Below, one piece after another: positions 8,484 to 19,387 of a stretch of DNA of 64,000 bases. Numbering within the stretch: position 1 is the first letter of the stretch; every line of letters begins with the position of its first letter. The stretch lies in the NCBI RefSeq assembly GCF_003121705.1, contig NZ_PYHR01000002.1, positions 1,488,001 through 1,552,000 of the forward strand, given 5' to 3'. The position numbers and the translations under genes were made by a program. The DNA is from Serinibacter arcticus. Lineage in GTDB: Bacteria; Actinomycetota; Actinomycetes; Actinomycetales; Beutenbergiaceae. Below the pieces are notes generated by a model. The model was not told the DNA's origin. It saw nothing but the letters and a program-made list of their open reading frames with translations, and did no database searches.

Positions 8484-10985
8484 ATGGCCACGGCTCCTGA
8501 CACCACCCACGCGACACCGACCGCACCGGGGTGGCAGCCCCGCCCCGACTCCGCCCCGCTCGCGACAGCGACCCTCGAACGCATCGACAAGTGGTGGCGC
8601 GCCGCCAACTACCTCTCCGTGGGACAGATCTACCTCCTGGCCAACCCCCTGCTGGCCACCCCGCTCGACCGCGACGACGTGAAGCCTCGTCTGCTCGGCC
8701 ACTGGGGCACCACGCCCGGCCTCAACTTCCTCTACGCGCACATGAACCGCGCGATCACCGAGCGCGACGTCGACGCGATCTACATCACCGGCCCCGGCCA
8801 CGGCGGTCCGGGCCTCGTCGCGAACTCCTACCTCGAGGGCACGTACACCGAGACGTACTCCGACATCACCCAGGACACCGAGGGTCTGCGCCGGCTGTTC
8901 CGTCAGTTCTCCTTCCCCGGCGGCATCCCGAGCCACGTGGCCCCGGAGACCCCTGGCTCGATCCACGAGGGAGGCGAGCTGGGCTACGCGCTCAGCCACG
9001 CCTACGGCGCTGCGTTCGACAACCCGGACCTGCTGGTGCTGGCCGTCGTCGGCGACGGCGAGGCCGAGACCGGCCCGCTGGCCACGTCCTGGCACTCCAA
9101 CAAGTTCGTCAACCCGGCCACCGACGGTGTCGTGCTGCCGGTCCTTCACCTCAACGGGTACAAGATCGCCAACCCGACCGTGCTCGCGCGCATCGGTGAC
9201 GACGAGCTGCACGACCTCATGCGCGGCTACGGCCACACGCCGTACGAGTTCGTCGCCGGGTTCGACGACGAGGACCACGTCTCCATCCACGGCCGCTACG
9301 CCGCGCTGCTGGACGAGGTCCTCGACGAGATCGTCGCCATCAAGGCCCGTGCCGCCGCGGGCGACACCACCCGCCCGATGTGGCCGATGATCATCTTCCG
9401 CACGCCGAAGGGCTGGACCTGCCCCGAGATCATCGACGGCAAGAAGGCCGAGGACTCCTGGCGCGCCCACCAGGTGCCGCTCGCGAGCGCCCGCGACACC
9501 CCGGAGCACCTCCAGGTGCTCGCCGACTGGCTGGCCTCCTACGGCGCGCAGGAGCTGTTCGACGACGAGGGTCGGCTGGACGCCGACGTCGCCGCGCTCG
9601 CACCGTCCGGGAAGAAGCGGATGAGCGCGAGCCCGCACGCGAACGGCGGCGCGCTGCTGCGCGACCTGCGCCTGCCCGACTTCCGCGACTTCGCCGTCGA
9701 CGTCCCCGCCCCCGGCGGGTCGATCGCCGAGAGCACCAAGGTGCTCGGCCAGTGGCTGACGGAGGTCATCCGCCTCAACCCGGAGAACTTCCGCATCTTC
9801 GGGCCGGACGAGACGGCCTCCAACCGCCTCCAGGCCGTGTTCGCCGAGACCGACAAGGTCTGGAACGCCTCGCTGATCGAGGGCGCGGACACCGACGAGC
9901 ACCTCTCCCCCAGCGGCCGCGTCGTCGAGATGCTGTCGGAGCACCAGTGCCAGGGCTGGCTCGAGGGCTACCTGCTCACCGGGCGCCACGGCCTGTTCAA
10001 CTGCTACGAGGCGTTCATCCACATCATCGACTCGATGCTCAACCAGCACGCCAAGTGGCTCAAGGTGACGCGCGAGATCCCGTGGCGCCAGCCGATCGGC
10101 TCGCTGAACTACCTGCTCTCCAGCCACGTCTGGCGCCAGGACCACAACGGCTTCAGCCACCAGGACCCCGGCTTCATCGACCACGTGGTCAACAAGAAGC
10201 CCGAGGTCGTGCGGGTCTACCTGCCGCCGGACGCCAACACGCTGCTGTCGACCTACGACCACTGCCTGCGCAGCCGCGACTACGTCAACGTCGTCGTCGC
10301 CGGCAAGCAGCCCGCCCCGCAGTTCCTCACGATGGACCAGGCCGTCGCGCACTGCACGCGCGGCCTCGGCATCTGGGAGTGGGCAGGCACGGAGACCGAC
10401 GGCGAGGAGCCCGACGTCGTCCTGGCGTGCGCCGGCGACGTGCCGACGGTGGAGACCCTGGCCGCCGCCGACCTGCTGCGCCGGCACGTCCCGGACCTGG
10501 CCGTGCGCGTGGTCAACGTCGTCGACCTGATGCGACTCATGGACTCCACCGAGCACCCGCACGGGCTGTCGAGCCGCGACTTCGACGGCATCTTCACCAC
10601 CGACAAGCCGGTGATCTTCGCCTACCACGGCTACCCGTGGCTGATCCACCGCCTCACCTACCGCCGCACCAACCACGGCAACCTGCACGTGCGCGGCTAC
10701 AAGGAGGAGGGCACCACGACGACGCCCTTCGACATGGTGATGCTCAACGACCTCGACCGCTACAAGCTGGTCATCGACACGATCGACCGCGTCCCCGGTC
10801 TGGCCGCCCGCTACGCCGGTCTGCGCCAGCGCATGGAGGACAAGCGGATCGAGGCGCGCGAGTACACGCGCACCCACGGCGAGGACCTGCCGGAGGTGGC
10901 CGACTGGGTCTGGCCCGACGCGGGTGATCTCGCGGACGCGGGCTCCGTGCGGGCGACGGCCGCGACCGGTGGGGACAACGAGTGA
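8484..10985 (+). CDS. xfp: Xylulose-5-phosphate/fructose-6-phosphate phosphoketolase
   Basis: An 833-residue thiamine-diphosphate enzyme, the usual length for phosphoketolases. It splits xylulose 5-phosphate (or fructose 6-phosphate) with inorganic phosphate into acetyl phosphate and glyceraldehyde 3-phosphate (or erythrose 4-phosphate). Family motifs are plain: [11 protein letters not shown] around residue 95, [20 protein letters not shown], the ThDP motif [20 protein letters not shown] near residue 190, and [12 protein letters not shown] in the second domain. I chose the ATG at 8484 because upstream in-frame sequence is non-conserved. The stop overlaps the pta ATG (TGATG), so acetyl phosphate made here is passed to products of the next two genes. 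Expected to be cytoplasmic. Confidence 0.96.
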   Translation: MATAPDTTHATPTAPGWQPRPDSAPLATATLERIDKWWRAANYLSVGQIYLLANPLLATPLDRDDVKPRLLGHWGTTPGLNFLYAHMNRAITERDVDAIYITGPGHGGPGLVANSYLEGTYTETYSDITQDTEGLRRLFRQFSFPGGIPSHVAPETPGSIHEGGELGYALSHAYGAAFDNPDLLVLAVVGDGEAETGPLATSWHSNKFVNPATDGVVLPVLHLNGYKIANPTVLARIGDDELHDLMRGYGHTPYEFVAGFDDEDHVSIHGRYAALLDEVLDEIVAIKARAAAGDTTRPMWPMIIFRTPKGWTCPEIIDGKKAEDSWRAHQVPLASARDTPEHLQVLADWLASYGAQELFDDEGRLDADVAALAPSGKKRMSASPHANGGALLRDLRLPDFRDFAVDVPAPGGSIAESTKVLGQWLTEVIRLNPENFRIFGPDETASNRLQAVFAETDKVWNASLIEGADTDEHLSPSGRVVEMLSEHQCQGWLEGYLLTGRHGLFNCYEAFIHIIDSMLNQHAKWLKVTREIPWRQPIGSLNYLLSSHVWRQDHNGFSHQDPGFIDHVVNKKPEVVRVYLPPDANTLLSTYDHCLRSRDYVNVVVAGKQPAPQFLTMDQAVAHCTRGLGIWEWAGTETDGEEPDVVLACAGDVPTVETLAAADLLRRHVPDLAVRVVNVVDLMRLMDSTEHPHGLSSRDFDGIFTTDKPVIFAYHGYPWLIHRLTYRRTNHGNLHVRGYKEEGTTTTPFDMVMLNDLDRYKLVIDTIDRVPGLAARYAGLRQRMEDKRIEAREYTRTHGEDLPEVADWVWPDAGDLADAGSVRATAATGGDNE

Positions 10986-13060
10986 TGCGCTCGGTCTACC
11001 TGGCCTCCCCCGAGGGGAACGTCGGCAAGTCGACGATCGCGCTCGGCCTGCTGGACCTGTTCACGGCCCGCGTGCAGCGCGTCGGGGTGTTCCGCCCCGT
11101 CGTCGCCGCGCACGGTGAGGACCGCGTGCTCGAGCTGCTGCTGAAGCACGACGGCGTGGAGCTCGACTACGACGCGTGCATCGGCGTCACCTACGACCAG
11201 GTCCACGCCGACCCGGACGCCGCGCTCGACACGATCCTCACCAAGGCCCGCGCGCTCGGCGAGCAGTGCGAGGTGCTCGTCGTCGTCGGCTCGGACTACA
11301 CCGACGTCGCCGGCCCGACCGAGCTGGCGTTCAACGCCCGCGTCGCGGCCAACCTCGGGTCGCCGGTCGTCCTCGTGCTCGGCGCCCAGGGCCGCACCCC
11401 GGCCCAGGTGAAGCAGATCAGCGAGGTCGCGGTGGGCGAGCTCGCCTCGCACCACGCGGCCGTCGCCGGCGTGGTGGTCAACATGGCCGACCCCGAGAAC
11501 CTCGACGCCTACCGGACCGAGGTCTCCGGCGATGCGCCCGTGTGGGTGTTCCCCGAGATCCCGCTGCTGGCGGCGCCCTCGGTGCGCGACCTCATGAAGG
11601 CGCTCGACGGCGAGCTCGTCGCCGGCGAGGAGGAGCTGCTCGACCGCGAGGCCGAGCACATGCTCGTCGGGGCGATGGGCATCGACCACCTCCTCGACCG
11701 GCTCAAGGAGGGCTCGTTCGTCATCACGCCGGCCGACCGCGGCGACGCGATCGTCGCGCTGCTCGCGGCGCACGCGGCCGGCGACTTCCCGACCCTCGCG
11801 GGCGTCGCGATCAACGGCGGGTTCGACCTCCAGCCCCAGATCGCCCGCCTGGTCGGCAGCCTCGGCCAGCGCCTGCCGATCCTGCGCACCGACCTGGGGA
11901 CCTTCACGGCCGCCAAGGCGGTCGCGGGGACCCGCGGCGTGCTGAGCAACGGCTCGCAGCGCAAGATCGAGCTCGCGCGCAGCTCCTTCGAGGCGAACGT
12001 GGACGGCGACGCGATCCTCGCGGCCCTGTCCGTCGAGCCGTCGAAGGTCGTCACGCCGCTGATGTTCGAGCACATGCTCTACGAGCGCGCCCGGGCCGAG
12101 CGGCGTCACATCGTGCTGCCGGAGGGCACGGACGACCGGGTGCTCCGCGCGGCCAGCACCGTGCTGTCGCGCGGCGTCGCGGACCTGACGATCCTGGGCG
12201 TCGAGGCGACGGTGCGCCAGCGCGCCGTCGAGCTCGGCCTGGACATCTCCGCGGCCACCGTGCTGGACCCGGCCACGTCCGAGCTGCTCGAGACGTTCGC
12301 GCAGGAGTACGCCACGCTGCGCGAGCACAAGGGCATGACGGTCGAGCGGGCGCGGGAGATCGTCGTCGACGTCTCCTACTTCGGCACGCTCATGGTGCAC
12401 CTGGGGCTCGCCGACGGCATGGTCTCCGGCGCCCAGCACACGACCGCGCACACGATCAAGCCGTCGTTCGAGACGATCAAGACCTCTCCGGGCGTCTCGA
12501 TCGTGTCGTCGTGCTTCTTCATGTGCCTCGCGGACAAGGTGCTCGTCTACGCCGACTGCGCGGTCAACCCCGACCCCGACGCCGAGCAGCTCGCCGACAT
12601 CGCGATCTCCTCGGCCCGCTCCGCGGTCCAGTTCGGCGTCGAGCCGCGGATCGCGATGCTCTCCTACTCCACCGGGGAGTCGGGCAGCGGCGCGGACGTG
12701 GAGAAGGTGCGAACCGCCACGGAGCTCGTGCGCCAGCGCGCCCCCGAGCTGGTCGTCGAGGGTCCGATCCAGTACGACGCCGCGGTCGACCCGGGCGTCG
12801 CCGCCTCCAAGATGCCGGGCTCGCCCGTGGCGGGCCAGGCGACGGTGCTGATCTTCCCCGACCTCAACACGGGCAACAACACCTACAAGGCGGTCCAGCG
12901 CTCGGCCGGCGCCGTCGCCGTCGGACCGGTGCTCCAGGGCCTGGCCAAGCCGGTCAACGACCTCTCGCGCGGAGCTACCGTGAAGGACATCATCACCACG
13001 GTCGCGATCACCGCGATCCAGGCACAGGACGCCGCGGCGTCCGCGGAAGGCGACGCATGA
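10985..13060 (+). CDS. pta: Phosphate acetyltransferase (long form)
   Basis: A 691-residue protein with the long Pta architecture: an N-terminal BioD-like P-loop domain ([16 protein letters not shown], residues ~7-22), a DRTGG-type middle region and a C-terminal phosphotransacetylase domain from about residue 370 ([52 protein letters not shown]). It interconverts acetyl phosphate and acetyl-CoA. Start ATG 10985 overlaps the xfp stop; a GTG one codon upstream is also possible. It overlaps ackA by ATGA. The operon gives a route from sugar phosphates to acetyl-CoA or acetate that bypasses pyruvate decarboxylation. Confidence 0.96.
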   Translation: MRSVYLASPEGNVGKSTIALGLLDLFTARVQRVGVFRPVVAAHGEDRVLELLLKHDGVELDYDACIGVTYDQVHADPDAALDTILTKARALGEQCEVLVVVGSDYTDVAGPTELAFNARVAANLGSPVVLVLGAQGRTPAQVKQISEVAVGELASHHAAVAGVVVNMADPENLDAYRTEVSGDAPVWVFPEIPLLAAPSVRDLMKALDGELVAGEEELLDREAEHMLVGAMGIDHLLDRLKEGSFVITPADRGDAIVALLAAHAAGDFPTLAGVAINGGFDLQPQIARLVGSLGQRLPILRTDLGTFTAAKAVAGTRGVLSNGSQRKIELARSSFEANVDGDAILAALSVEPSKVVTPLMFEHMLYERARAERRHIVLPEGTDDRVLRAASTVLSRGVADLTILGVEATVRQRAVELGLDISAATVLDPATSELLETFAQEYATLREHKGMTVERAREIVVDVSYFGTLMVHLGLADGMVSGAQHTTAHTIKPSFETIKTSPGVSIVSSCFFMCLADKVLVYADCAVNPDPDAEQLADIAISSARSAVQFGVEPRIAMLSYSTGESGSGADVEKVRTATELVRQRAPELVVEGPIQYDAAVDPGVAASKMPGSPVAGQATVLIFPDLNTGNNTYKAVQRSAGAVAVGPVLQGLAKPVNDLSRGATVKDIITTVAITAIQAQDAAASAEGDA

Positions 13061-14271
13061 CCGGCGAGTCCACGCCCACGACCGGGACCCGTTCGGTCCT
13101 CGTCCTCAACTCCGGCAGCTCCTCGCTGAAGTACCAGCTCGTCGACGCCGCCTCGGGCGAGGCCCTGGCCTCCGGCATCGTCGACCGCGTCGGCGACGCC
13201 CTCTCCGGCGTCAAGCACGAGGTGGGCGGGGTGAAGACGGAGCGCCAGCTCCCGATCGCCGACCACGCGGCCGCCCTCGAGGTGGTGCTCGGGCTGTTCG
13301 CCGAGCTCGGCCCGCAGCTCTCCGGTGCCGGGATCGTCGCCGTCGGGCACCGCGTGGTGCACGGCGGGACGCGGTTCCTCGGGGCCGTCGTCGTGGACGA
13401 CGCCGTCGAGGCCGACATCGAGGAGCTGTCGCCGCTCGCGCCGCTGCACAACCCGGCCAACCTCACCGGCATCCGCGTGGCGCGGCGGCTGCTGCCCGAC
13501 GTGCCGCACGTCGCCGTCTGCGACACGGCCTTCTTCGCCACGCTCCCCGAGGCGGCCTCGACCTACGCCCTGAACGCGGAGGTCGCGCAGGCGCACCAGG
13601 TGCGCCGGTACGGCGCGCACGGCACGTCGCACAGGTACGTCTCGACGGAGGCGGCCGCGTTCCTCGGTCGCGACCTCGCCGACCTCCACCAGATCGTGCT
13701 GCACCTCGGCAACGGCGCCTCGGCCTCGGCCGTGCGCGGCGGTCGGGCGATTGACACCTCGATGGGGCTGACGCCGCTCGAGGGCCTGGTGATGGGGACC
13801 CGGACGGGCGACATCGACCCCGCCGTCGTGTTCCACCTGCACCGCAACGCCGGGATGTCGGTCGACGAGATCGACGACCTCTTCAACCGCCGCTCCGGCA
13901 TCAAGGGCCTGTCGGGCGTCGCCGACATGCGCGAGCTCCACGCGCTCGTCGAGGCGGGCGACGAGGCGGCCCGGCTCGCGCTGGACGTCTACCTGCTGCG
14001 CCTGAAGAAGTACGTCGGCGCCTACCACGCCGAGCTCGGCCGCCTCGACGTCATCACGTTCACCGCCGGCATCGGCGAGAACGACGACGTCGTGCGCGCC
14101 GGCGCCCTCGCCGGCCTGGAGGAGTGGGGCATCGTCGTCGACCCGGAGCGCAACGCCGGCCGGGTCAAGGAGCCGACGATCATCTCGCCCGACGGCGCAA
14201 AGGTCACCGTGCTCGTGCTCCCCACCAACGAGGAGCTCGAGATCACGCGGCAGGCGCTCGAGGTCATCTAG
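13057..14271 (+). CDS. ackA: Acetate kinase
   Basis: A 404-residue enzyme of the ASKHA fold that makes ATP and acetate from acetyl phosphate and ADP, and the reverse. Visible motifs: [15 protein letters not shown] at residues ~13-27, [45 protein letters not shown] and [10 protein letters not shown]. All active-site elements are present. The ATG overlaps the pta stop. It is the last gene of the xfp-pta-ackA operon; a hairpin follows at 14305-14352. Confidence 0.97.
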   Translation: MTGESTPTTGTRSVLVLNSGSSSLKYQLVDAASGEALASGIVDRVGDALSGVKHEVGGVKTERQLPIADHAAALEVVLGLFAELGPQLSGAGIVAVGHRVVHGGTRFLGAVVVDDAVEADIEELSPLAPLHNPANLTGIRVARRLLPDVPHVAVCDTAFFATLPEAASTYALNAEVAQAHQVRRYGAHGTSHRYVSTEAAAFLGRDLADLHQIVLHLGNGASASAVRGGRAIDTSMGLTPLEGLVMGTRTGDIDPAVVFHLHRNAGMSVDEIDDLFNRRSGIKGLSGVADMRELHALVEAGDEAARLALDVYLLRLKKYVGAYHAELGRLDVITFTAGIGENDDVVRAGALAGLEEWGIVVDPERNAGRVKEPTIISPDGAKVTVLVLPTNEELEITRQALEVI

Positions 14272-14304
14272 CCCGACCTGCTCCTGTCCCACCAGCTCCG
14301 CCGA

Positions 14305-14352
14305 CGGGCGGTCACCGGTCGATCCGCGAGGATCTCGACCGGCGGCCGCCCG
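14305..14352. terminator. Hairpin between convergent ackA and nitroreductase genes
   Basis: CGGGCGG (14305-14311) pairs with CCGCCCG (14346-14352), and ACCGGTCGA inside pairs imperfectly with TCGACCGGC, forming a long GC-rich stem. It lies in the 113-base gap between converging genes, so it probably ends transcription from either side. Confidence 0.6.
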
Positions 14353-14384
14353 TTCGTCGTCCCTGGTGCGCCGGCCGAACCAGC

Positions 14385-15419
14385 TCAGCCCAGCAGCAGC
14401 TCCGCGACCGGACGGCGCGGTGTCGGGACGTGCGTCGGGGCGCCGAGCGGGTGGCCCAGGCGCAGCACCTGGTGCACGACGACGGCGCCGCCCAGCGCGG
14501 TCGACGCGACGGCGTCGAACTCGGCCCGGGAGGCGGGCTCCTCGAGCGCCTGACCGAGCACCCCGACCCCGAGGCCGAGGACCGTGGCCTCGAGCATCGC
14601 TCGCTGCATCGCGTAGCCGGCCAGGAGCTGGTCGCGCGGGGTGTCCGAGCCCGAGTGCAGCACGAGCAGCGCCGGCGGGTCCTCGAAGACGACCACGTCG
14701 CCGTCGCCCGACGAGCCGAGCGGCGTCTGGGTGAAGTCCCGGACCGGCACCCGGCCGTCGGCGTCCGGCGTCCCGACAGCCCCGCGCGGGATGCCCGTGC
14801 CGGCGCGGGCCGCGCCCGCCATCCAGGCCTGGATCTCCTCGAGGTAGGCGCCGGAGTCCTGGCGCTCCGTCTCGGACCGTGCGGTCAGCGCGAGCAGCTG
14901 CGGCACGAGGGCCGACGGCGCCGGTGCTCCGAGGATCTCCCCCGAGAAGGCGACGGCGGCCCTGATCTCGGCCCACTCCTCGTCCGTCGGCGGGCCACCC
15001 AGGAGCGGACCGCGCGTGGTGCGGCGCTCCTCCATGGCGCCGGCGAGGCGGGCGGCGTGCATCGCGGCGGTGGTCGTGGCCACCTCCCCCAGGGTGACGA
15101 CGGCGAGCACGCGCCCGTCGTGGGCCGCCCCTCCCGCGCGGGTCTCGCCGGCGGGCGCCCCGCCGTCGGGCAGGTACGCGGTGGTGATGGCACGACCGGT
15201 GCGGGCCGTCAGCGCCAGCTCGAGGTTGGCCACCACCGCGCCGATCGAGGCGAGCGCCCAGCGCCCGACGGGGTCGACCGTGCGCGGGGTGACCGAGGCG
15301 TCGAGCACGACCTCCACCCCGGAGCCGACGAGCCGGAACCGCCACGGCTGGCTGTTGTGGATCGACGGCGCCGACGAGGCGTCCTCGAGGGCGGAAACGA
15401 TGCGGTCACGCTCGAGCAT
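14385..15419 (-). CDS. Acg-like nitroreductase family protein
   Basis: A 344-residue protein whose start region APSIHNSQPWRF (residues ~17-28) and C-terminal QRAMLEATVLGLGVGVLGQ are characteristic of the large actinobacterial nitroreductase-like proteins related to mycobacterial Acg (Rv2032). These proteins resemble two fused nitroreductase domains and bind flavin; their substrates are mostly unknown and some appear to sequester rather than turn over FMN. I chose the ATG at 15419 because GGAGGGG lies directly upstream. It is divergent from the ABC exporter pair; no shared function is evident. Confidence 0.75.
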   Translation of the reverse strand: MLERDRIVSALEDASSAPSIHNSQPWRFRLVGSGVEVVLDASVTPRTVDPVGRWALASIGAVVANLELALTARTGRAITTAYLPDGGAPAGETRAGGAAHDGRVLAVVTLGEVATTTAAMHAARLAGAMEERRTTRGPLLGGPPTDEEWAEIRAAVAFSGEILGAPAPSALVPQLLALTARSETERQDSGAYLEEIQAWMAGAARAGTGIPRGAVGTPDADGRVPVRDFTQTPLGSSGDGDVVVFEDPPALLVLHSGSDTPRDQLLAGYAMQRAMLEATVLGLGVGVLGQALEEPASRAEFDAVASTALGGAVVVHQVLRLGHPLGAPTHVPTPRRPVAELLLG

Positions 15420-15621
15420 GGACCCCTCCGATGTCAGGTGCGGGGCGCCGATCGCCCACCACTTCACGCTAGGACCGCCCCGGGCCGCGTCCCAGGGGCG
15501 AAGGTCCCGCTGCCGGACCGGTCGACGGCGACGACGGCCACGCGGTTAGGATCGCCTCACCACGAAAGAGGATGCTGGCAGCACGGCTCGCGGACCCTCG
15601 TCGCACCACGGAAGGGGTCTC

Positions 15622-17394
15622 GTGAGCACCACCACGCCCGCCGGACCGCTGGTCCGCGCGATGTTCCGCCGGCACTGGCGGCCCATCACCGTCGGCTACC
15701 TGCTGCGGATCCTGCACCAGGTCTGCGAGGCGCTCGTCCCCGTCGCGTTCGGTCTCGTCATCGGCCGGGCGGTCGCCACGGGCGAGGTGGCCGAGATCCT
15801 CCTCGGCGTCGCCGGGATCCTCGGGCTGTTCGCCGTGCTGGCCGTCGCCGGCGGCTACGGCTACTTCTTCACCGGCCGCACCGCGGTCACCGAGGCGCAC
15901 CGGCTCCGGGTCGCCGCCGTCCGTCGCGTGCTGAGCGACCCGTCGGCCGTGCGCGACCGGCAGGCCGGCGAGCTGCTCTCGATCACGAGCTCCGACACCC
16001 GGGCGAGCACCGACGTCGTGAGCGTGCTGGGCGCCCTCGTCGCCGCGATCGTCGGCCTCGGCGTGGCGGGAGGAGTGCTGCTGCGCATCGACGTCACGCT
16101 CGGCCTCGGGCTCCTCGGCGCCGTCGTGGTGCTCGTGGCCCTCACCCAGCTGCTCGGCCCGTACCTCGAGCGCCGCCTCAGCGCGCGCCAGCAGGCCGTC
16201 GGCCTCGCGGCCGCCGTCGCCGCCGACCTGTTCGCCGGGCTCCGGTCGCTGCGCGGCTTCGGCGGCGTCGCGGAGGGTGTGCGCCGGTACCGCGGCGCGA
16301 GCCGCACCTCGCTGTCGGCCGCGGTTGCCGCCACGAGCTCGACGGCGGTGGTCACGGGCGTCAGCGCGATCGCGACCGGCACGCTCGTCGTGCTCACCGC
16401 CGTCGTCGCCGCGCGGTACGCCGTGGCCGGGGTGATCAGCGTCGCCGACCTGGTGACCGTCATCGGGATGGCGTCCTTCCTCATGGACCCGCTGAGCCAC
16501 ATCACGATCTCGGTGCGCGATCTCGCGGTGACGCGCGCGAGCGGCCGCCGGGTGGCGGAGCTGCTGGGGCCGGACGGTCGGGAGGAGGGTCGGGCGGAGC
16601 GCCGGTCCGGGCGCGCGTCGCGCCGGGCCGGCCGCGGTGCGGGGCCCACCGGCGGCACCGTCGCGGCCGCCGCGGTCCCGCCCGGGGCCGCCGTGCTCGA
16701 GGTCGCCGGGGCGTGGGAGGACGGCGTCGACCCCGTCGCGCTGCGCCTGGTGGCGGGCGAGATGCTCGGCGTCGTCACGGTGGAGGTCGCGACGGCGGAC
16801 CGGTTCGCCGCCGTCGTCAGCGGCGAGGCCGCGCCCGTCCACGGCCGCGCGACGCTCGACGGCGCCGACCTCGCCACCCTTCCCGACGACGCCCGCCTGA
16901 CCGGCCTGCTCGGCGAGCCGCACGCGGTCCAGCTGCTCGGCGGCACGCTGGCCGCCGCCCTGGCCACCGGCGGTCCCGGACGGGGCGGGGTCGACGTCGA
17001 CGCCGCGCTCGCCGCCGCGGCCGTCCGGCTCGAGGACCTCGCCGGGCACGACGCCGACGCGGGTCCGGACGGCATCGCGCTGCTCGACCGCGGGGCCAAC
17101 CTCTCCGGCGGGCAGCGCCAGCGGGTCGCGCTCGCCCGCGCGCTGCACGCCGACCGCCAGGTGCTCGTGCTCCGCGACCCGACCTCCGCCGTCGACCCGG
17201 TGACGGAGGACGAGATCGCCGACGGCGTGAGCACGCTCCGCTCAGCCGGGCAGACGATCGTCGTGACCACCTCGCCGCTGTGGCTCAGCCGCTGCGACCG
17301 CGTCCTGTTCGTGGACGCCGACGGCGCCTCGACCGTCGGGACGCACGCCGCGCTCGTCGACGTGCCCGCCTACCGCGAGGCGGTGCTGCGATGA
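15622..17394 (+). CDS. ABC exporter half-transporter with degenerate Walker A
   Basis: A 590-residue type IV ABC exporter: six membrane helices in residues ~15-300 and a nucleotide-binding domain from ~350. The signature NLSGGQRQRVALARAL (~residue 492) is intact, but the Walker A loop is replaced by GEMLGVVTVEVATADR (~377-392) with no GxxGxGKS/T, and the Walker B end reads LVLRDPTSAVD, so the usual Asp-Glu is Arg-Asp. A low-complexity Arg/Gly linker (~320-350) joins the domains. It must work with the next gene, which overlaps by ATGA. Start GTG 15622 follows GAAGGGG. Substrate unknown; related pairs export drugs or peptides. Confidence 0.87.
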   Translation: MSTTTPAGPLVRAMFRRHWRPITVGYLLRILHQVCEALVPVAFGLVIGRAVATGEVAEILLGVAGILGLFAVLAVAGGYGYFFTGRTAVTEAHRLRVAAVRRVLSDPSAVRDRQAGELLSITSSDTRASTDVVSVLGALVAAIVGLGVAGGVLLRIDVTLGLGLLGAVVVLVALTQLLGPYLERRLSARQQAVGLAAAVAADLFAGLRSLRGFGGVAEGVRRYRGASRTSLSAAVAATSSTAVVTGVSAIATGTLVVLTAVVAARYAVAGVISVADLVTVIGMASFLMDPLSHITISVRDLAVTRASGRRVAELLGPDGREEGRAERRSGRASRRAGRGAGPTGGTVAAAAVPPGAAVLEVAGAWEDGVDPVALRLVAGEMLGVVTVEVATADRFAAVVSGEAAPVHGRATLDGADLATLPDDARLTGLLGEPHAVQLLGGTLAAALATGGPGRGGVDVDAALAAAAVRLEDLAGHDADAGPDGIALLDRGANLSGGQRQRVALARALHADRQVLVLRDPTSAVDPVTEDEIADGVSTLRSAGQTIVVTTSPLWLSRCDRVLFVDADGASTVGTHAALVDVPAYREAVLR

Positions 17395-19235
17395 GCGCCA
17401 CCCCGCGCCCGACGGCGGCCGCCGAACCGGCCGGGGCCGCGCTGCCCGTCGCCCCCGGCGGTGCGACGGCGCGCGCCGCCTGGCGCGCCGCCCGCGCCCA
17501 CCGCGGTCTCCTGGTGACGAGCCTGCTCACCGCCGTCGTCGCGAGCATCGGCACGACGGCGACCCCCGTGCTGCTGGGGCGGGTCGTGGACGCGGTGGCC
17601 GCGCTCCGCGAGGACGGCGGAGCGTTCGGCTCCACCGGCCTCGTCGCGCTGTTCTCGGCGATCGGCGCCGCGGTGCTCGTCACCGCCGTCTTCACCGGGC
17701 TGTCCCTGCGGCAGGTGGAGCGGCTCGGGGCCGTCGTCGCCGCCGACCTGCGCGAGGGATGCGTCGAGCGCGCCGTGCGGATGGAGGCCGGCCGCTTCGA
17801 GCGCGCCGGTGCCGGCGACGTGACCACGCGCGTGACGGAGGACATCGAGCTGTTCACGCTCTCGGTCCCGCTGCTGGCCCACGTCGTCACCTCGCTCATC
17901 ACGGTGGTCGTGGCGCTGGCGGGCTTCGTCACGCTCGACTGGCGACTGGGCCTCGCCTTCCTCGTGGTCGGGCCCGTCTACGCCCTCGGGCTGCGCTACT
18001 ACCTGCCCAAGGCCGGTCCGCTCTACGGCGCGGAGCGGGCCCGGTCCTCAGAGCGCTCGCGCGTGCTGCTGGAGTCGATCCACGGCCGCCGCACCGTGCA
18101 CGCCTACCGGATGGCGCCCGTGCAGTCCGCGCGGGTCGAGGAGACCTCGGCCGCGGCCCTCCTGGCCGGCATCCGGGCCCAGCGGCTCGCGATGCGGTTC
18201 GGGCTGACGATGAACATCGCCGAGGGCGTCGGGCTCTCGGGCGTGCTCGCGTGCGGCTTCCTGCTGGTGCGCGGCGACCTCGCCTCGGTGGGCGACGTCA
18301 CGGCCGCGGCACTGCTGTTCCACCGCCTCTTCGGCCCGCTGGGCATGCTGCTGATGTCCATCGACCAGGTGCAGCGTGCGGCGGCCGCGCTGGCCCGGAT
18401 CGTCGGTATCGCGACGCTCCCGGTGCCGCCCGTCCGCGCGGGCGGGGCGACGCCGGACGCCGTCGCCGTCCGCGTGCGCGGCCTGCGCCACGCCTACTCC
18501 CCCGGGCACGACGTGCTGCACGACGTCGACCTGGACATCCCGGCCGGGACCTCGCTCGCGGTCGTCGGCGAGAGCGGCGCCGGCAAGACGACGCTCGCGG
18601 CGATCGTCGCCGGCGTGCTGCCGCCCGTGGCGGGGACGGTCGAGCTGGTGCCGGTCGCGGGTGCCGCAGGAGGTGACGGAGCGCCGATCGCCGTCGTCGG
18701 CCTGGACCCCGACCACCTGCGCGACGTCGTCACGATGGTGTCGCAGGAGAGCCACGTGTTCGCGGGCACGCTGCGTGCCGACCTCCTGCTCGCCCGGCCC
18801 GCCGCGCAAGACGCGCAGCTGGTCGAGGTGCTGGAGCGGATCGGGGCGGCGGGCTGGGTGCGCGCGCTCCCGAGCGGGCTCGACACCGTCGTGGGGGCGA
18901 GCGGGCACCCGCTCACCGCCGCCCAGGAGCAGCACCTCGCCCTGGTGCGCGTCGCGCTGCGGGACGCGCCGCTCGTGGTGCTCGACGAGGCGACCGCCGA
19001 GGCCAACAGCTCCGGCTCGCGCGAGCTCGAGCGCGCCGCGGCGCGGCTGCTCCGGGGCCGGACGGCGCTCGTCGTCGCGCACCGCCTCACCCAGGCGCGC
19101 GCGTGCGACCGGATCGCCGTGATGCACGAGGGCGTCGTCGTCGAGCTGGGCGACCACGACACGCTGGTGACCGCGGGCGGGCTGTACAGCCGGTTGTGGG
19201 CGGCGTGGTCCGCCGACGGCGCCGGCGCGCGCTGA
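17391..19235 (+). CDS. ABC exporter half-transporter with degenerate signature motif
   Basis: A 614-residue partner of the preceding protein, with six membrane helices and a nucleotide-binding domain. Walker A (VVGESGAGKTTLA, ~residue 390) and Walker B (LVVLDEATAE, ~526) are intact, while the ABC signature is LTAAQEQHLALVRVAL (~507) instead of LSGGQ. In the heterodimer, the intact Walker A/B of this subunit would face the intact signature of the other, leaving one competent and one dead ATP site, as known for TmrAB- and BmrCD-type exporters. Start ATG 17391 overlaps the previous stop. A tandem repeat and a terminator follow. Confidence 0.87.
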   Translation: MSATPRPTAAAEPAGAALPVAPGGATARAAWRAARAHRGLLVTSLLTAVVASIGTTATPVLLGRVVDAVAALREDGGAFGSTGLVALFSAIGAAVLVTAVFTGLSLRQVERLGAVVAADLREGCVERAVRMEAGRFERAGAGDVTTRVTEDIELFTLSVPLLAHVVTSLITVVVALAGFVTLDWRLGLAFLVVGPVYALGLRYYLPKAGPLYGAERARSSERSRVLLESIHGRRTVHAYRMAPVQSARVEETSAAALLAGIRAQRLAMRFGLTMNIAEGVGLSGVLACGFLLVRGDLASVGDVTAAALLFHRLFGPLGMLLMSIDQVQRAAAALARIVGIATLPVPPVRAGGATPDAVAVRVRGLRHAYSPGHDVLHDVDLDIPAGTSLAVVGESGAGKTTLAAIVAGVLPPVAGTVELVPVAGAAGGDGAPIAVVGLDPDHLRDVVTMVSQESHVFAGTLRADLLLARPAAQDAQLVEVLERIGAAGWVRALPSGLDTVVGASGHPLTAAQEQHLALVRVALRDAPLVVLDEATAEANSSGSRELERAAARLLRGRTALVVAHRLTQARACDRIAVMHEGVVVELGDHDTLVTAGGLYSRLWAAWSADGAGAR

Positions 19236-19252
19236 CCGCGAGCCACGAGCGC

Positions 19253-19331
19253 CGCGAGGCCCTTCTGGTCCACTCGCGAGGCCCTTCCGGTCCACCCGCG
19301 AGGCCCTTCCGGTCCACCTGCGAGGCCCTTC
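19253..19331. repeat. Tandem array, 22-bp period (array A)
   Basis: Three consecutive 22-base units start at 19253, 19275 and 19297, each beginning CGCGAGGCCCTTC and ending GGTCCAC plus one base; a shortened fourth follows. Unit 2 and unit 3 are identical; unit 1 differs by two bases. The array lies between the ABC exporter stop and the bidirectional terminator. The period is not a multiple of three and there is no ORF. Confidence 0.85.
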
Positions 19332-19337
19332 GTGCGC

Positions 19338-19375
19338 GACGGCGGGGCCCACCCCGAGAGGTGGGCCCCGCCGTC
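19338..19375. terminator. Bidirectional terminator, ABC exporter / fructose PTS
   Basis: A perfect 16-base stem: 19338-19353 pairs with 19360-19375 across a 6-base loop (CCGAGA). It lies between two converging operons and can serve both. Confidence 0.88.
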
Positions 19376-19387
19376 GTCACTCGATGC

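Noticed and set aside
8475-10877. 800-codon minus-strand open frame opposite xfp
   Set aside because: It is the complementary-strand shadow of the phosphoketolase, rich in Val, Arg and Glu, without recognisable motifs or a ribosome binding site.
14124-17390. Long plus-strand open frame preceding the second ABC exporter gene
   Set aside because: It is a shadow frame over ackA, the nitroreductase and the first ABC gene, with Arg/Pro-rich composition and no domain, due to high GC and scarcity of stop codons.
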